Below, in pieces: positions 16,532 to 25,122 of a stretch of 64,000 nucleotides of DNA; position 1 is the first letter of the stretch; every line of letters begins with the position of its first letter. The notes beneath the pieces are model-generated. The model had not been told where the DNA came from and made no database searches. It worked only from the letters and a program-made list of their open reading frames with translations. The stretch lies in contig CAXBPC010000016.1 in NCBI GenBank assembly GCA_963977525.1, positions 29,079-93,078 of the forward strand, given 5' to 3'. The DNA comes from Ancylomarina sp963977525. GTDB lineage: Bacteria > Bacteroidota > Bacteroidia > Bacteroidales > Marinifilaceae. Both the position numbers and the translations under genes were made by a program.

Positions 16532-18139
16532 TTAAATATTTATAGGCAAAGAAGTATCCATTTCTAATGCTAGAGAGTATGCTTCTTGAATGACTGATTC
16601 GGGATAGCCATTGATTTGGAGAATCTTAATTGCATTTCTATTCCTGAGTTTCCCGACCTTAAGCTTGTAGTCAAAATCTACAGTCTTATTACCGACACTT
16701 TCACTAAAGTGATAAAGTTCGTATTCTTCTTGAAGCAAATCAGCAAGCTCAATATCGTGAGTTGATACAAAAACTATATTATTCATTTTAGATAAAGAAG
16801 ATAAAACTGCTTTTCCTGCTGAGATGCGCTCTACGGTATTCGTTCCTTTAAAAATTTCATCAAGAAGAAAGAGGTTCGTATTTTCTGATTGGCTCTCATC
16901 AATCATTTCTTTAATGGTCAGCACCTCTTCGAAATAATAGCTTTTATCATTCAATAGATCATCACTAATTCTAATCGCAGAAAAAATTCGCATTCGTGGC
17001 AAAGAAAATGACTTCCCAAAACACGTATTTAAGGTCAGTCCTGTTAATGCATTAATACCAATAGTTCTGATAAAAGTCGTTTTACCTGACATGTTTGATC
17101 CGGTAAGTAAAATCGATTTACGATTTACTTGAATACTATTAGATACAGAATTAAGAATCAAGGGATGGTAAAGCTCTTCGGCTACCATATCACAATTACT
17201 TTCTGAGATATGAGGAATACAATACTCATTAGTTCCTTCTCTTAAAGCTGCGACACTTAATAAAGCATCAATCTCACCCACAAAAACAAAAAGGGATTCA
17301 AGCTCTTTCCTTTTCGTCTCAAGTTGTTTTAATATACCAAATAACAAGAGAGGCTCCAATAGAAATAAAATTTTTACCAATTCCATCATGAGCCAAAATA
17401 ATTCTTCCATATCACTCGCCGAGCCTGTTCCCAATCTAAAAAAAGACATTCGAAATCTAAGTTTATCCATTACTTTAGTGGATGATTTCAAATCAGGATT
17501 AATTTTCCAAAATCGCTTATCTTCATAAAGCTTACTTGCCGCATCGCTTAATTTTATAATCTGAGGAATCGATTTTAAATTGTAGTACAAATTTCTCTTA
17601 TTCCAATAATGTATCCCAATATTGGCAATGAGAACAACCAATAAGACAAAAAACATATTCCCATTTATAGGAAATAGCAATAAGGATAACAGACTTGTAA
17701 AAGACAAAATAGGAATCACGAAAAACCACTCCGGTCGCTCTATATGCTTCTCTTGAAAAAGCGACGAGATATAATAATTATCACTATTACTCAGTTTATC
17801 AAGTTGTTTCTGTGTTTTCAATCGGAATTCAGGATCCTCTCTAAAAGTTTTAATCAAACTTTCACTTCTATCTAAATCATCTTGACTAGAGGGAATATGC
17901 CTGAGTTTATTATATAAATATTGCTGTCCAATCTTTGATTGCGTTCTATCGAGAAACATAAATAACTCATCGAAATCTAAATCTTGACATGTTTTATCAG
18001 ATAAAACCTGAAAAGAGTTTTCATGCTTCTTATTTCGAAAATATTTTTCTACAAGATCAAAGTTGAAAGTATCGTCTTTTATTTTTCCGAAAGAATTCAA
18101 AAAAGCTTCATTATATTTTTTATATCGACCAAACAGCAT
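16532..18139 (-). CDS. MutS-like ATPase with two membrane helices
   Basis: A 535-residue protein whose C-terminal half is a MutS ATPase: Walker A TGSNMSGKTTF at about residue 346, Walker B LFLLDEIFKGTN at about 421, followed by the conserved STHD switch. The N-terminal mismatch-recognition domain of true MutS (FxE motif) is absent. Residues of about 136-180 form two strong hydrophobic helices, so the protein is probably anchored in the inner membrane. Such MutS-related proteins are found in Bacteroidota; their role is not established, and mismatch repair should not be assumed. It lies on the same strand as the mevalonate operon but 115 bases away. Confidence 0.85.
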   Translation of the reverse strand: MLFGRYKKYNEAFLNSFGKIKDDTFNFDLVEKYFRNKKHENSFQVLSDKTCQDLDFDELFMFLDRTQSKIGQQYLYNKLRHIPSSQDDLDRSESLIKTFREDPEFRLKTQKQLDKLSNSDNYYISSLFQEKHIERPEWFFVIPILSFTSLLSLLLFPINGNMFFVLLVVLIANIGIHYWNKRNLYYNLKSIPQIIKLSDAASKLYEDKRFWKINPDLKSSTKVMDKLRFRMSFFRLGTGSASDMEELFWLMMELVKILFLLEPLLLFGILKQLETKRKELESLFVFVGEIDALLSVAALREGTNEYCIPHISESNCDMVAEELYHPLILNSVSNSIQVNRKSILLTGSNMSGKTTFIRTIGINALTGLTLNTCFGKSFSLPRMRIFSAIRISDDLLNDKSYYFEEVLTIKEMIDESQSENTNLFLLDEIFKGTNTVERISAGKAVLSSLSKMNNIVFVSTHDIELADLLQEEYELYHFSESVGNKTVDFDYKLKVGKLRNRNAIKILQINGYPESVIQEAYSLALEMDTSLPINI

Positions 18140-18221
18140 AAGTCATATTTTGATTAATTATTACTTGGGTTGAAAGTAGCATTCCTGTTCATCAATAGCA
18201 ATACATAATCCCAGTTTTTAA

Positions 18222-18262
18222 AACTTGACAAACTTGACAGTAGTTTTTTCAAATAGTATAAT
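18222..18262 (+). promoter_or_regulatory. E. coli-type consensus promoter with a 9-bp tandem repeat before nfeD
   Basis: AACTTGACA is repeated directly at 18222-18230 and 18231-18239. The second copy gives TTGACA at 18234-18239, then exactly 17 bases, then TATAAT at 18257-18262. This is the perfect sigma-70 consensus of Proteobacteria, unusual in Bacteroidota, where primary sigma prefers TTTG and TAnnTTTG. It ends 30 bases before the nfeD start codon. Whether it is used is not known. Confidence 0.5.
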
Positions 18263-18292
18263 TTAAATTTACATATAATATAAAATTAAATT

Positions 18293-18727
18293 ATGGAATT
18301 TGAAATTTGGCATATTTGGCTACTCGTAGCAATATTCCTTTTTATGATAGAAATATTCATGACAAGTTTTGTTGCTGTATGTATTGGCATAGGTGCTTTA
18401 GTAACAGGAATAGGTGCCTACATGGGCTTAGATATAACTCAACAACTTCTACTCTTTGCTGTGTTTACTTTCCTAATCCTATTCTTCATTCGCCCTTTTG
18501 CAAATAAATTTATTTTTGGAGCTAAAGAGTTTGTAACAACCAATGCCGATGCCTTATTAGGTGAAAAAGCTACGGTTGTTGAACCTATAAATGAAAATAA
18601 ACTACAAGGTCGCGTTGAAATTGATGGCAATAACTGGAAAGCTGTTTCTTTTGATGGAAAACCTATTACGAAAGGACAAATTGTAACTGTAGTGAGTTAT
18701 AATAGTATTGTTTTAACTGTAAAATAA
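18293..18727 (+). CDS. nfeD: NfeD-family membrane protein (short form)
   Basis: A 144-residue protein with three or so membrane helices in the first 80 residues and a C-terminal OB-fold domain (LLGEKATVVEPI, GRVEIDGNNWKAVS, VTVVSY). Short NfeD proteins usually work with a stomatin/flotillin-type (SPFH) protein encoded next to them and organise membrane microdomains. No SPFH gene adjoins it; the next gene is holB. A fragment at 24816-24986 could be the tail of an SPFH-like gene, but that identification is weak. It is preceded by a perfect TTGACA-N17-TATAAT promoter. Confidence 0.88.
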   Translation: MEFEIWHIWLLVAIFLFMIEIFMTSFVAVCIGIGALVTGIGAYMGLDITQQLLLFAVFTFLILFFIRPFANKFIFGAKEFVTTNADALLGEKATVVEPINENKLQGRVEIDGNNWKAVSFDGKPITKGQIVTVVSYNSIVLTVK

Positions 18728-18892
18728 CCCTAACCCCTCATATATTGAATCAAAGGTCGAACATATAGTTCGGCCTATATTTTTACTTCTCCTTTTCTAA
18801 ATGAACTCTCAGAACCAGTTCTATTTTTTTTACCTTTGGTATCTATTTGAAAAATGTCATGAACAATGGCTTAACGATTCAAACTAAAACAC

Positions 18893-20017
18893 ATGCAGTT
18901 TAAAGATATTATTGGACAAGAAGATACGAAGTCTCGCTTTATTCAGACAGTAAATGCTGATAGAGTAAGTCATGCGCAACTTATTGTTGGTGAAAAAGGT
19001 GTGGGTAAATTAGCTATGGCAATTGCTTTTGCTCAATACGTTTCTTGCCAGAACAAACAGGCCAATGATTCATGTGGAGAATGTCCTTCTTGTAAAAAAT
19101 ATCAAAAACTCGTTCATCCCGATTTACACTTTGTTTTTCCTGTTGTAAAAGGTAAAGGCGCAAGCAGTCCTGTTAGCGATACATATATCGAACAATGGAG
19201 AAAACAGGTATTAAGTAACCCTTATTTCGATCTTAACGATTGGTATGCTGGCTTAGGTGTTGAGAATGCTCAAGGCATGATATACTCTAATGAAAGTAGC
19301 GAGATTATTAAGAAATTGAATCTTAAAACTTATGAGTCTGATTATAAAATCATGATTATTTGGTTGCCCGAGAAGATGCATGCTTCTTGCGCTAACAAAC
19401 TACTTAAACTGATTGAAGAGCCACCAAATAAAACAATTTTCTTCCTAGTTTCTGAAGAGCCTAACCGAATTCTTCAAACCATTCGGTCGAGAGCACAGAT
19501 GATGAAGGTTCCTAGGATTGAAAAAGATGCTCTTAGCCTAGCTCTAAAATCAGAATACAATCTTTCTGACACTGAATTAACTAATTTAGTTCGGTTGGCA
19601 GAAGGAAGCTTTCGTAAAGCACGCATCTTGATTAAAAATTCAGATGAGAATGTGTTCAACTTCGATCGTTTTGTGAGTATTATGCGTATTTGCTATGCAC
19701 GAAACGTTCTTGACCTTATGACTTGGGCCGAAGAAATAAGTGCTATAGGTAGAGAAAGACAAAAAAGTTTCCTTCAGTATTGTTTAAAAATGATTCGTGA
19801 AAACTTTATCCTGAATCTAAAACAGGATGAAATGATTTTCCTAAATGGTGAGGAAATGAATTTTTCTCAGCGCTTTTCTCCATTCATTAACGAAGAGAAT
19901 GTATGGCAAATTGCTGATGAATTAACCAAAGCATACAATGACATTGAACGAAATGGAAATGCAAAAATCATTTTCCTTGACCTAAGTTTAAGATGGATTA
20001 AATTGTTGCGACCATAA
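18893..20017 (+). CDS. holB: DNA polymerase III, delta' subunit
   Basis: A clamp-loader subunit that helps open the beta clamp during replication. It has 374 residues: an AAA+ fold beginning FKDIIGQEDTK, a P-loop-like GEKGVGKLAMA, and the four-cysteine zinc module CxxxxxxxxCGECPSCKK that marks delta' and gamma/tau proteins. LLKLIEEPPNKTIFFL and the RSRAQ sensor region follow. The P-loop lacks the usual Ser/Thr after GK, as is common in delta', which does not hydrolyse ATP. A TACCTTTG -7 box lies at 18831-18838. Confidence 0.92.
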   Translation: MQFKDIIGQEDTKSRFIQTVNADRVSHAQLIVGEKGVGKLAMAIAFAQYVSCQNKQANDSCGECPSCKKYQKLVHPDLHFVFPVVKGKGASSPVSDTYIEQWRKQVLSNPYFDLNDWYAGLGVENAQGMIYSNESSEIIKKLNLKTYESDYKIMIIWLPEKMHASCANKLLKLIEEPPNKTIFFLVSEEPNRILQTIRSRAQMMKVPRIEKDALSLALKSEYNLSDTELTNLVRLAEGSFRKARILIKNSDENVFNFDRFVSIMRICYARNVLDLMTWAEEISAIGRERQKSFLQYCLKMIRENFILNLKQDEMIFLNGEEMNFSQRFSPFINEENVWQIADELTKAYNDIERNGNAKIIFLDLSLRWIKLLRP

Positions 20018-20342
20018 TTATCATTCGAATGATATAGGATAATCCTATACGGACAGAGAGTGTTTAGAATTCTTTTAATCAGATAATCATCACAATAAAA
20101 GCTTCTTTTTCCATATATTTTTCCTGATTCTGCAGTCCTTTAAAAAATTAATTAACTTTAGGAGTTATTTTTGGTCCAGACTCTCAGTAAATCTGACAGA
20201 TGTACCATTTTATTAGCTAATTTTGCAGACACGATTGTAGAATTTACAGTTCGTTTTTTCGAGCTCAATATAAATATGACGCAAGCCATTTCAGTACAAA
20301 ACACCGTACTTTAATGAGTTTCTGCACTCAATATATACACAT
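20018..20342. other. Intergenic region with a perfect palindrome and a possible promoter
   Basis: No gene is seen. TATAGGAT-A-ATCCTATA at 20033-20049 is a perfect 17-base inverted repeat 15 bases after holB, with no T run, so it could be an operator rather than a terminator. TAATTTTG at 20218-20225 fits a Bacteroidota -7 box for the ricT-like gene, giving a leader of about 110 bases. Confidence 0.45.
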
Positions 20343-21494
20343 ATGATAGAAGAAAAGGAACCAAAAGGAAAATGTGGAGGTTGCTCTACGGGTAAATCCG
20401 ACAACCGACTTTTGGCAGGTAAACTAGATGTTTTCGACTGGTTAGGCGACGTTCCTGAAAGTGCATTATGTCCCGATATTATAGAAGTTAAATTTAAAAA
20501 CACACGTAAAGGTTTTTATTCGAACAACAATAAAATAAGACTTAAGCGTGGCGATATAATTGCTGTTGAAGCATCTCCCGGACATGATATAGGTATTGTT
20601 TCACTAACTGGTGATTTGGTAGTTGAGCAAATGAAAAGACAAAAGCTCGACCCAAAAACATACGAAGCAAAAAAAGTATATCGTATTGCCAAACCTGTTG
20701 ATATAGAAAAGTGGCACGAAGCTATTGCTCATGAGCATAGAACAATGATTAAAGCTCGCCAAATTTCGGCTGAATTAAGGTTGAATATGAAGATTGGTGA
20801 TGTCGAATATCAAGGTGATAAAACCAAGGCTATTTTCTATTACATCGCAGATGAGCGAGTAGATTTCCGTGAACTAATTAAAGTTCTTGCTGAAGAGTTT
20901 AGAATTCGAATTGAAATGCGCCAGATTGGTGCACGTCAGGAAGCTGGTCGTATTGGAGGAATTGGTCCTTGTGGTAGAGAGCTGTGCTGTTCAACTTGGA
21001 TTACCAATTTTGTATCAGTAACAACAAATGCTGCTCGTTATCAAGAAATATCTTTAAATCCTCAGAAGCTTGCCGGCCAATGTGGCAAACTTAAGTGTTG
21101 TTTGAATTACGAGATGGATGTTTATATTGATGCTCGTAGAGATTTCCCTGCAACAAATGTTCCATTGGAATGTAGTGACGGTACAGCTTATCATCAGAAA
21201 ACAGATATTTTCAAACGTTTAATGTGGTACAGTTTCGATAAGCATTACGCTGTAAATATGGTGCAGATTCCTATTGATAGAGTAAAAGAAATTATCCGCT
21301 TAAACAAAAAAGGGACGAAGGTTGACCAACTTGTAAATAAGAAAGAGGAAATCGCTCAAAAAGTTCTCGATTACGAAAATGTTGTTGGACAAGATAGTCT
21401 CAACCGTTTCGATAAAGAAGAGGCGCCAAAGAAGCCACGTCCTAAACGTAAATTCCGAAGAAAACCTCGTAAGATCAATAAATCGCAAGACTAG
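20343..21494 (+). CDS. ricT: PSP1/RicT-type regulatory iron-sulfur domain protein
   Basis: A 383-residue protein with an N-terminal cysteine cluster (GKCGGCSTG) and a central PSP1 domain. It contains GARQEAGRIGGIGPCGRELCC and CGKLKCCLNYE, the cysteine set typical of the family. The C-terminal 50 residues are very basic (PRPKRKFRRKPRK), suggesting nucleic-acid contact. In Bacillus, RicT (YaaT) works in RNA processing and phosphorelay control as part of a complex with Fe-S clusters. The Bacteroidota protein has no proven role. The gene stands next to gldH, a common order in this phylum. Confidence 0.9.
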   Translation: MIEEKEPKGKCGGCSTGKSDNRLLAGKLDVFDWLGDVPESALCPDIIEVKFKNTRKGFYSNNNKIRLKRGDIIAVEASPGHDIGIVSLTGDLVVEQMKRQKLDPKTYEAKKVYRIAKPVDIEKWHEAIAHEHRTMIKARQISAELRLNMKIGDVEYQGDKTKAIFYYIADERVDFRELIKVLAEEFRIRIEMRQIGARQEAGRIGGIGPCGRELCCSTWITNFVSVTTNAARYQEISLNPQKLAGQCGKLKCCLNYEMDVYIDARRDFPATNVPLECSDGTAYHQKTDIFKRLMWYSFDKHYAVNMVQIPIDRVKEIIRLNKKGTKVDQLVNKKEEIAQKVLDYENVVGQDSLNRFDKEEAPKKPRPKRKFRRKPRKINKSQD

Positions 21495-21601
21495 GTTTTC
21501 TCCTAAATAAAAATTTATAAAGTATTGGGAACTGAGACAAACATTCTCAACTCAATACTTTATTTGCTTATAAGAATTATAGACTTGATAGATTAACAGC
21601 A

Positions 21602-22081
21602 ATGAAGTTGAAATCCAAATACCTATTACTTCTTAGCTTTGCACTGATCTTTATCGCAAGTGCCTGCAAAGAAAATCGTGTGTATGAAAGTTATATCGAT
21701 ATCCCGAATCATGAATGGAGCAAAGATCATGTTGCGCGTTTCGAGGTAGAGATCACCGATTCTATTCAGCAGCACAGTATTTATGTGAACATCAGAAATA
21801 CAGGCAAATACCCTTATAGTAACCTATGGCTTTTCGTTAAGCAAACAGATCCTGAAGGGAAAATAAACGAAGAAAAATTCGAATGCCAATTGGCAAGTAA
21901 CACTGGCGAATGGTATGGAAGCGGTTTTGGAAATATATTCGACTTGCAGGTTCTTTATAAACCAGTTGTCGTATTCACAAAGCCTGGATTATACACCTTT
22001 GAAATGGTGCAAGGAATGCGAGACGATAGTTTACCTGGAATTGTAAACGTCGGTCTGAAACTTGATAAAGCAAATCAATAA
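21602..22081 (+). CDS. gldH: Gliding motility lipoprotein GldH
   Basis: A 159-residue lipoprotein with a signal sequence ending IASAC and the typical N-terminal YESYIDIPNHEWSKD, followed by an all-beta domain with FVKQTDPEG and TFEMVQGMRDD. GldH belongs to the gliding machinery of Flavobacterium; homologues are widespread in non-gliding Bacteroidota, so it does not prove motility. It follows the ricT-like gene by 107 bases and precedes trmB. Confidence 0.92.
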   Translation: MKLKSKYLLLLSFALIFIASACKENRVYESYIDIPNHEWSKDHVARFEVEITDSIQQHSIYVNIRNTGKYPYSNLWLFVKQTDPEGKINEEKFECQLASNTGEWYGSGFGNIFDLQVLYKPVVVFTKPGLYTFEMVQGMRDDSLPGIVNVGLKLDKANQ

Positions 22082-22130
22082 AAACTCAAAATAAGTAGAC
22101 AACTTATTTACTCAATAATAGTATAAGAAA

Positions 22131-22910
22131 GTGGCAAAGAATAAATTAAAGCGTTTTGCAGAGATAGAGACTTTTGAGAATGTTTTGCAACCCTCGCACG
22201 AAGATGTTTGGGACAAAGAATTCAGACTTAAAAGCAGATGGAACAAGGAGTATTTCAAAAATGATAACCCAATTGTTCTAGAAGTTGGATGTGGTAAAGG
22301 CGAATACACAGTAGGATTAGCTCAGCGTTTTCCTGATAAGAATTTTATTGGTATTGATATAAAAGGTGCCAGATTGTGGCAAGGTGCTACAATAGCCAAT
22401 GAAGAAGGCTTAAAGAATGTTGCCTTTGTTCGTACAAAAGTTGAACTTCTACGTTCTGTTTTTGACAATGGCGAAATCTCTGAAGTTTGGATCACTTTTG
22501 CCGATCCTCAGATGAAAAAAGTCACCAAACGATTGACTGGAACTCGCTATATAAAACTCTACAGCGATTTGATGAATGATAATGGTGTGATTCATCTCAA
22601 ATCTGATAGCCAGTTTCTTTATCAATACACTCGATACATGATTCAGGAGAATAATCTGAAGGTATTAACCGATACTGACGATTTATACAACTCTGAGCAT
22701 GCGAATGATATTCTAGGCATTAAAACCTATTACGAGGCTCAGTTCCTTAGCAAAGGGATTCCTATCAAGTATATTCAATTCCTGTTAGAAGGTAAAACCG
22801 AATTTGTTGAACCCGATGTTGAACTTGAATTGGATGAATACAGAAGCTTTGGTAGAGATAGACGTAAACAGCCTACCGAAGAGAAGCATAAAGTAAAAAA
22901 AGAGAATTAG
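22131..22910 (+). CDS. trmB: tRNA (guanine-46-N7)-methyltransferase
   Basis: This protein should methylate G46 of tRNA using S-adenosylmethionine. It has 259 residues beginning at a GTG codon (AKNKLKRFAEI), which fits the family start better than any internal ATG. Seen: SAM motif LEVGCGKGEYTVGLA, FIGIDIKGARLWQGA, the TrmB signature ITFADPQMKKV, and a conserved C-terminal region around YEAQFLSKG. The last 20 residues are charged and variable. An adjacent alkyltransferase-like gene starts 33 bases after it. Confidence 0.95.
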   Translation: MAKNKLKRFAEIETFENVLQPSHEDVWDKEFRLKSRWNKEYFKNDNPIVLEVGCGKGEYTVGLAQRFPDKNFIGIDIKGARLWQGATIANEEGLKNVAFVRTKVELLRSVFDNGEISEVWITFADPQMKKVTKRLTGTRYIKLYSDLMNDNGVIHLKSDSQFLYQYTRYMIQENNLKVLTDTDDLYNSEHANDILGIKTYYEAQFLSKGIPIKYIQFLLEGKTEFVEPDVELELDEYRSFGRDRRKQPTEEKHKVKKEN

Positions 22911-22943
22911 CATTTCGAATCTAGTCATAAGCCTCTATCTAGA

Positions 22944-23282
22944 ATGTCAGATATTTACACACGTATATTCAAAATTGTACAAGAAATACCTGCTGGCCGT
23001 GTTTGTAACTACGGTACTATTGCACGCTTTGTAGGTTCACCTAGAGGTTCTCGACTTGTGGGTTGGGCAATGAATAAATCTCACACAAGTGAAGAATACG
23101 TGCCTGCACACCGAGTTGTAAATCGAATAGGTATGCTTTCGGGTAAACATCATTTCCCTGGTGAAGATTTAATGCAACAGCTACTCGAAAACGAAGGTAT
23201 TGTAGTGATTGATGATCAAATTCAAGATTTTGAAAAACATTTTTGGGATCCGATGCAGGAACTCCCTGAAGATTTTATTTAA
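22944..23282 (+). CDS. Alkyltransferase-like protein (ATL) lacking the reactive cysteine
   Basis: A 112-residue protein with the DNA-binding half of O6-methylguanine-DNA methyltransferase: IPAGRVCNYGTIARFVGSPRGSR, VGWAMNK and the active-site loop. The loop reads PAHRVV, with alanine (A55) in place of the alkyl-accepting cysteine of PCHRV. ATL proteins bind O6-alkylguanine, bend the DNA and hand the lesion to nucleotide excision repair. The replacement and short length put this firmly in the ATL group. It is probably co-transcribed with trmB. Confidence 0.92.
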   Translation: MSDIYTRIFKIVQEIPAGRVCNYGTIARFVGSPRGSRLVGWAMNKSHTSEEYVPAHRVVNRIGMLSGKHHFPGEDLMQQLLENEGIVVIDDQIQDFEKHFWDPMQELPEDFI

Positions 23283-23422
23283 AATCAATCTAAATGCATA
23301 TCTTTGTTAGCAGTTAAAAATATTTAAGAGCTAAGGTCTTAGTTCGAGATCAATTTTCCATTATCTCCAAGCTAACTCTTTCTCTTTCCCGAGCAATTTC
23401 GGGGTAACAATCAATCAATATC

Positions 23423-24520
23423 ATGTCATATACAAACAAACAAGTTACCGATGCTTTAAAGCTTGTAAAGTTCCCTGGTAGCGATCAAGATATTATTAGC
23501 CTAGATATGGTTCGTAATATGAAGATTGAGGGCAAAAAAATTGCGTTCGATTTAGTTTTCCAAAAGTCAGATGATCCCAATATCATTCCTTTAAAAAAGG
23601 CTTGTGTTGCTAACGTTTTACGTTTTGTAGATAAGGATGCTGAAATTAAAGGAAACATTAAGGTAAAAGCTGTTCATGTTGTTGAAGCGCCTTCAGTATT
23701 ACCTAATGTAACCAATATAATTGCAGTTGCTTCTGGTAAAGGTGGCGTTGGTAAATCAACTATCGCATCTAATCTAGCTGTTGCTTTAGCTAAGGCTGGT
23801 AAAAAGGTCGGTCTTATCGATGCTGATATTTATGGTCCTTCGGTACCAAAAATGTTTGGATCAGAAGATGCAAGTCCAAAGTTAACGAAGATTGATGGTA
23901 AGGATAGAATTGAACCACACGAGCGTTATGGGGTGAAGATGCTATCTATTGGTTTCTTTGTTGATCCTGCTCAAGCAACTGTATGGAGAGGTCCTATGGC
24001 TTCGAATGCACTTAAGCAGATGATTGAAGAAGGAAACTGGGGCGAGCTTGATTTCGTACTTATTGACCTTCCTCCTGGAACATCTGATATTCACCTAACA
24101 TTGGTACAAACTGTTCCTGTAACTGGTGCTATTGTTGTTAGTACGCCTCAGGATGTGGCTTTGGCCGATGCCGTAAAAGGTATTAATATGTTCGAAGGTG
24201 CCGGCGTTAATGTCCCAATTCTTGGTTTAGTTGAGAATATGGCTTGGTTTACGCCTGCTGAATTGCCAGACAATAAATATTACATTTTCGGTAAGGATGG
24301 TTGCAAAAAACTGGCTGAAGAAAAAGGTATCAGCCTTTTAGGACAGATTCCAATTGTACAGAGCATTCGTGAAGGCGGTGACAATGGTACACCTGCAGCC
24401 TTAAACGAAAATTCAGTAACAGGTATGGCTTTCGCCGATTTGGCTGATAAGTTAATGACTGCCGTTGATAACAGAAATAAAAATCATAACCCAACTGCAA
24501 AGGTTGAGATGACGAGATAA
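23423..24520 (+). CDS. apbC: Mrp/ApbC-type iron-sulfur carrier ATPase
   Basis: A 365-residue cytoplasmic ATPase that carries and transfers Fe-S clusters. An N-terminal MIP18/DUF59 domain (residues 1-95) is followed by a ParA-like domain with deviant Walker A ASGKGGVGKSTIASNLA, DADIYGPSVP, and DLPPGTSDIHLTL. The family's CxxC near the C-terminus is not evident: the corresponding segment reads PDNKYYIFGKDGCKK with one cysteine, a variation worth noting. A TATCTTTG box at 23299-23306 may be its promoter. Confidence 0.93.
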   Translation: MSYTNKQVTDALKLVKFPGSDQDIISLDMVRNMKIEGKKIAFDLVFQKSDDPNIIPLKKACVANVLRFVDKDAEIKGNIKVKAVHVVEAPSVLPNVTNIIAVASGKGGVGKSTIASNLAVALAKAGKKVGLIDADIYGPSVPKMFGSEDASPKLTKIDGKDRIEPHERYGVKMLSIGFFVDPAQATVWRGPMASNALKQMIEEGNWGELDFVLIDLPPGTSDIHLTLVQTVPVTGAIVVSTPQDVALADAVKGINMFEGAGVNVPILGLVENMAWFTPAELPDNKYYIFGKDGCKKLAEEKGISLLGQIPIVQSIREGGDNGTPAALNENSVTGMAFADLADKLMTAVDNRNKNHNPTAKVEMTR

Positions 24521-24586
24521 TTATGAAGGTAAAAAAGTAGTTAAGTCCAGCGGACTGAACATCTTAAATATCCGAAATACACATTG

Positions 24587-24622
24587 AAAAGCACCTTCGG
24601 TATAGAAGGTGCTTTTCTGTTT
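24587..24622 (+). terminator. Terminator after apbC
   Basis: AAAAGCACCTTC at 24587-24598 pairs perfectly with GAAGGTGCTTTT at 24605-24616 (12 bp, six-base loop), followed by CTGTTTT. A smaller AGTCC/GGACT hairpin lies just before it at 24544-24556. Confidence 0.8.
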
Positions 24623-24760
24623 TAATAAATCAAAATACTTATCAGGAGAAATTCTCATCTTTATCCGTATGTCTTGACCAAAACATACGGACATAAAACA
24701 AGTTTGATGTACATCGAACTTTAAAAAGGTAAGTATAAGTTACACGAAAGGTGCTGATAT

Positions 24761-24796
24761 AAAAAAGCTCTGATCATTATAAAACGATCAGAGCTT
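24761..24796 (-). terminator. Minus-strand terminator behind the gene remnant
   Basis: GATCAGAGCTT and AAGCTCTGATC (24765-24775 with 24786-24796) form an 11-bp perfect stem. On the minus strand it is followed by TTTTTT. It lies 20 bases after the stop codon of the remnant at 24816, showing that a real minus-strand gene once ended here. Confidence 0.75.
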
Positions 24797-24815
24797 AATG
24801 TCTAAACTAAAATTC

Positions 24816-24986
24816 TTATTTCTTAGTCGTTTGTAATTGCTTTGCCATTGCAGCACCAATCAAGCTTTCAAGCGGCGTAGCACCACTTTTGCTAGAACTG
24901 ATAATCATCGTTTCTGGGAATTTAATCTTAGCAATTTCAGCAGCAACTTTAATATCACGATTCAATTCCATCTGAAGAATCTCCAC
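24816..24986 (-). pseudogene. C-terminal remnant of a lost gene, possibly SPFH/flotillin-like
   Basis: Reading minus-strand from 24986, a 56-codon frame (GTG; first ATG at 24971) gives protein-like sequence: QMELNRDIKVAAEIAKIKF, then ETMIISSSKSGATPLESLI and a GAAMAKQLQTTKK end. An in-frame TGA (24989-24987) lies directly upstream, and no longer frame continues it. A strong terminator follows. This looks like the C-terminus of a longer protein whose 5' part has been deleted or has decayed. The composition recalls SPFH/flotillin C-termini, but I cannot confirm it. It could also be a short intact gene. Confidence 0.5.
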
Positions 24987-25122
24987 TCAGATCTTGAGTT
25001 CCTTACATTTTTTCTTTCTCTCCATTAGAACTTCTTAATAATACTTCTTTTCTTCTGTATCCTATATGACCATCAATTTTTAATAATTAATGCCGAAATA
25101 TGAATGCTCCATAAACTCAGTC

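Noticed and set aside
18893..20017. Damaged P-loop in holB
   Set aside because: Delta' subunits commonly have a non-functional nucleotide site; the rest of the protein is intact.
24837..25028. Plus-strand open frame in the apbC-metG gap
   Set aside because: It is antisense to the protein-like gene remnant at 24816-24986 and has a Ser/Phe-rich composition typical of shadow frames.
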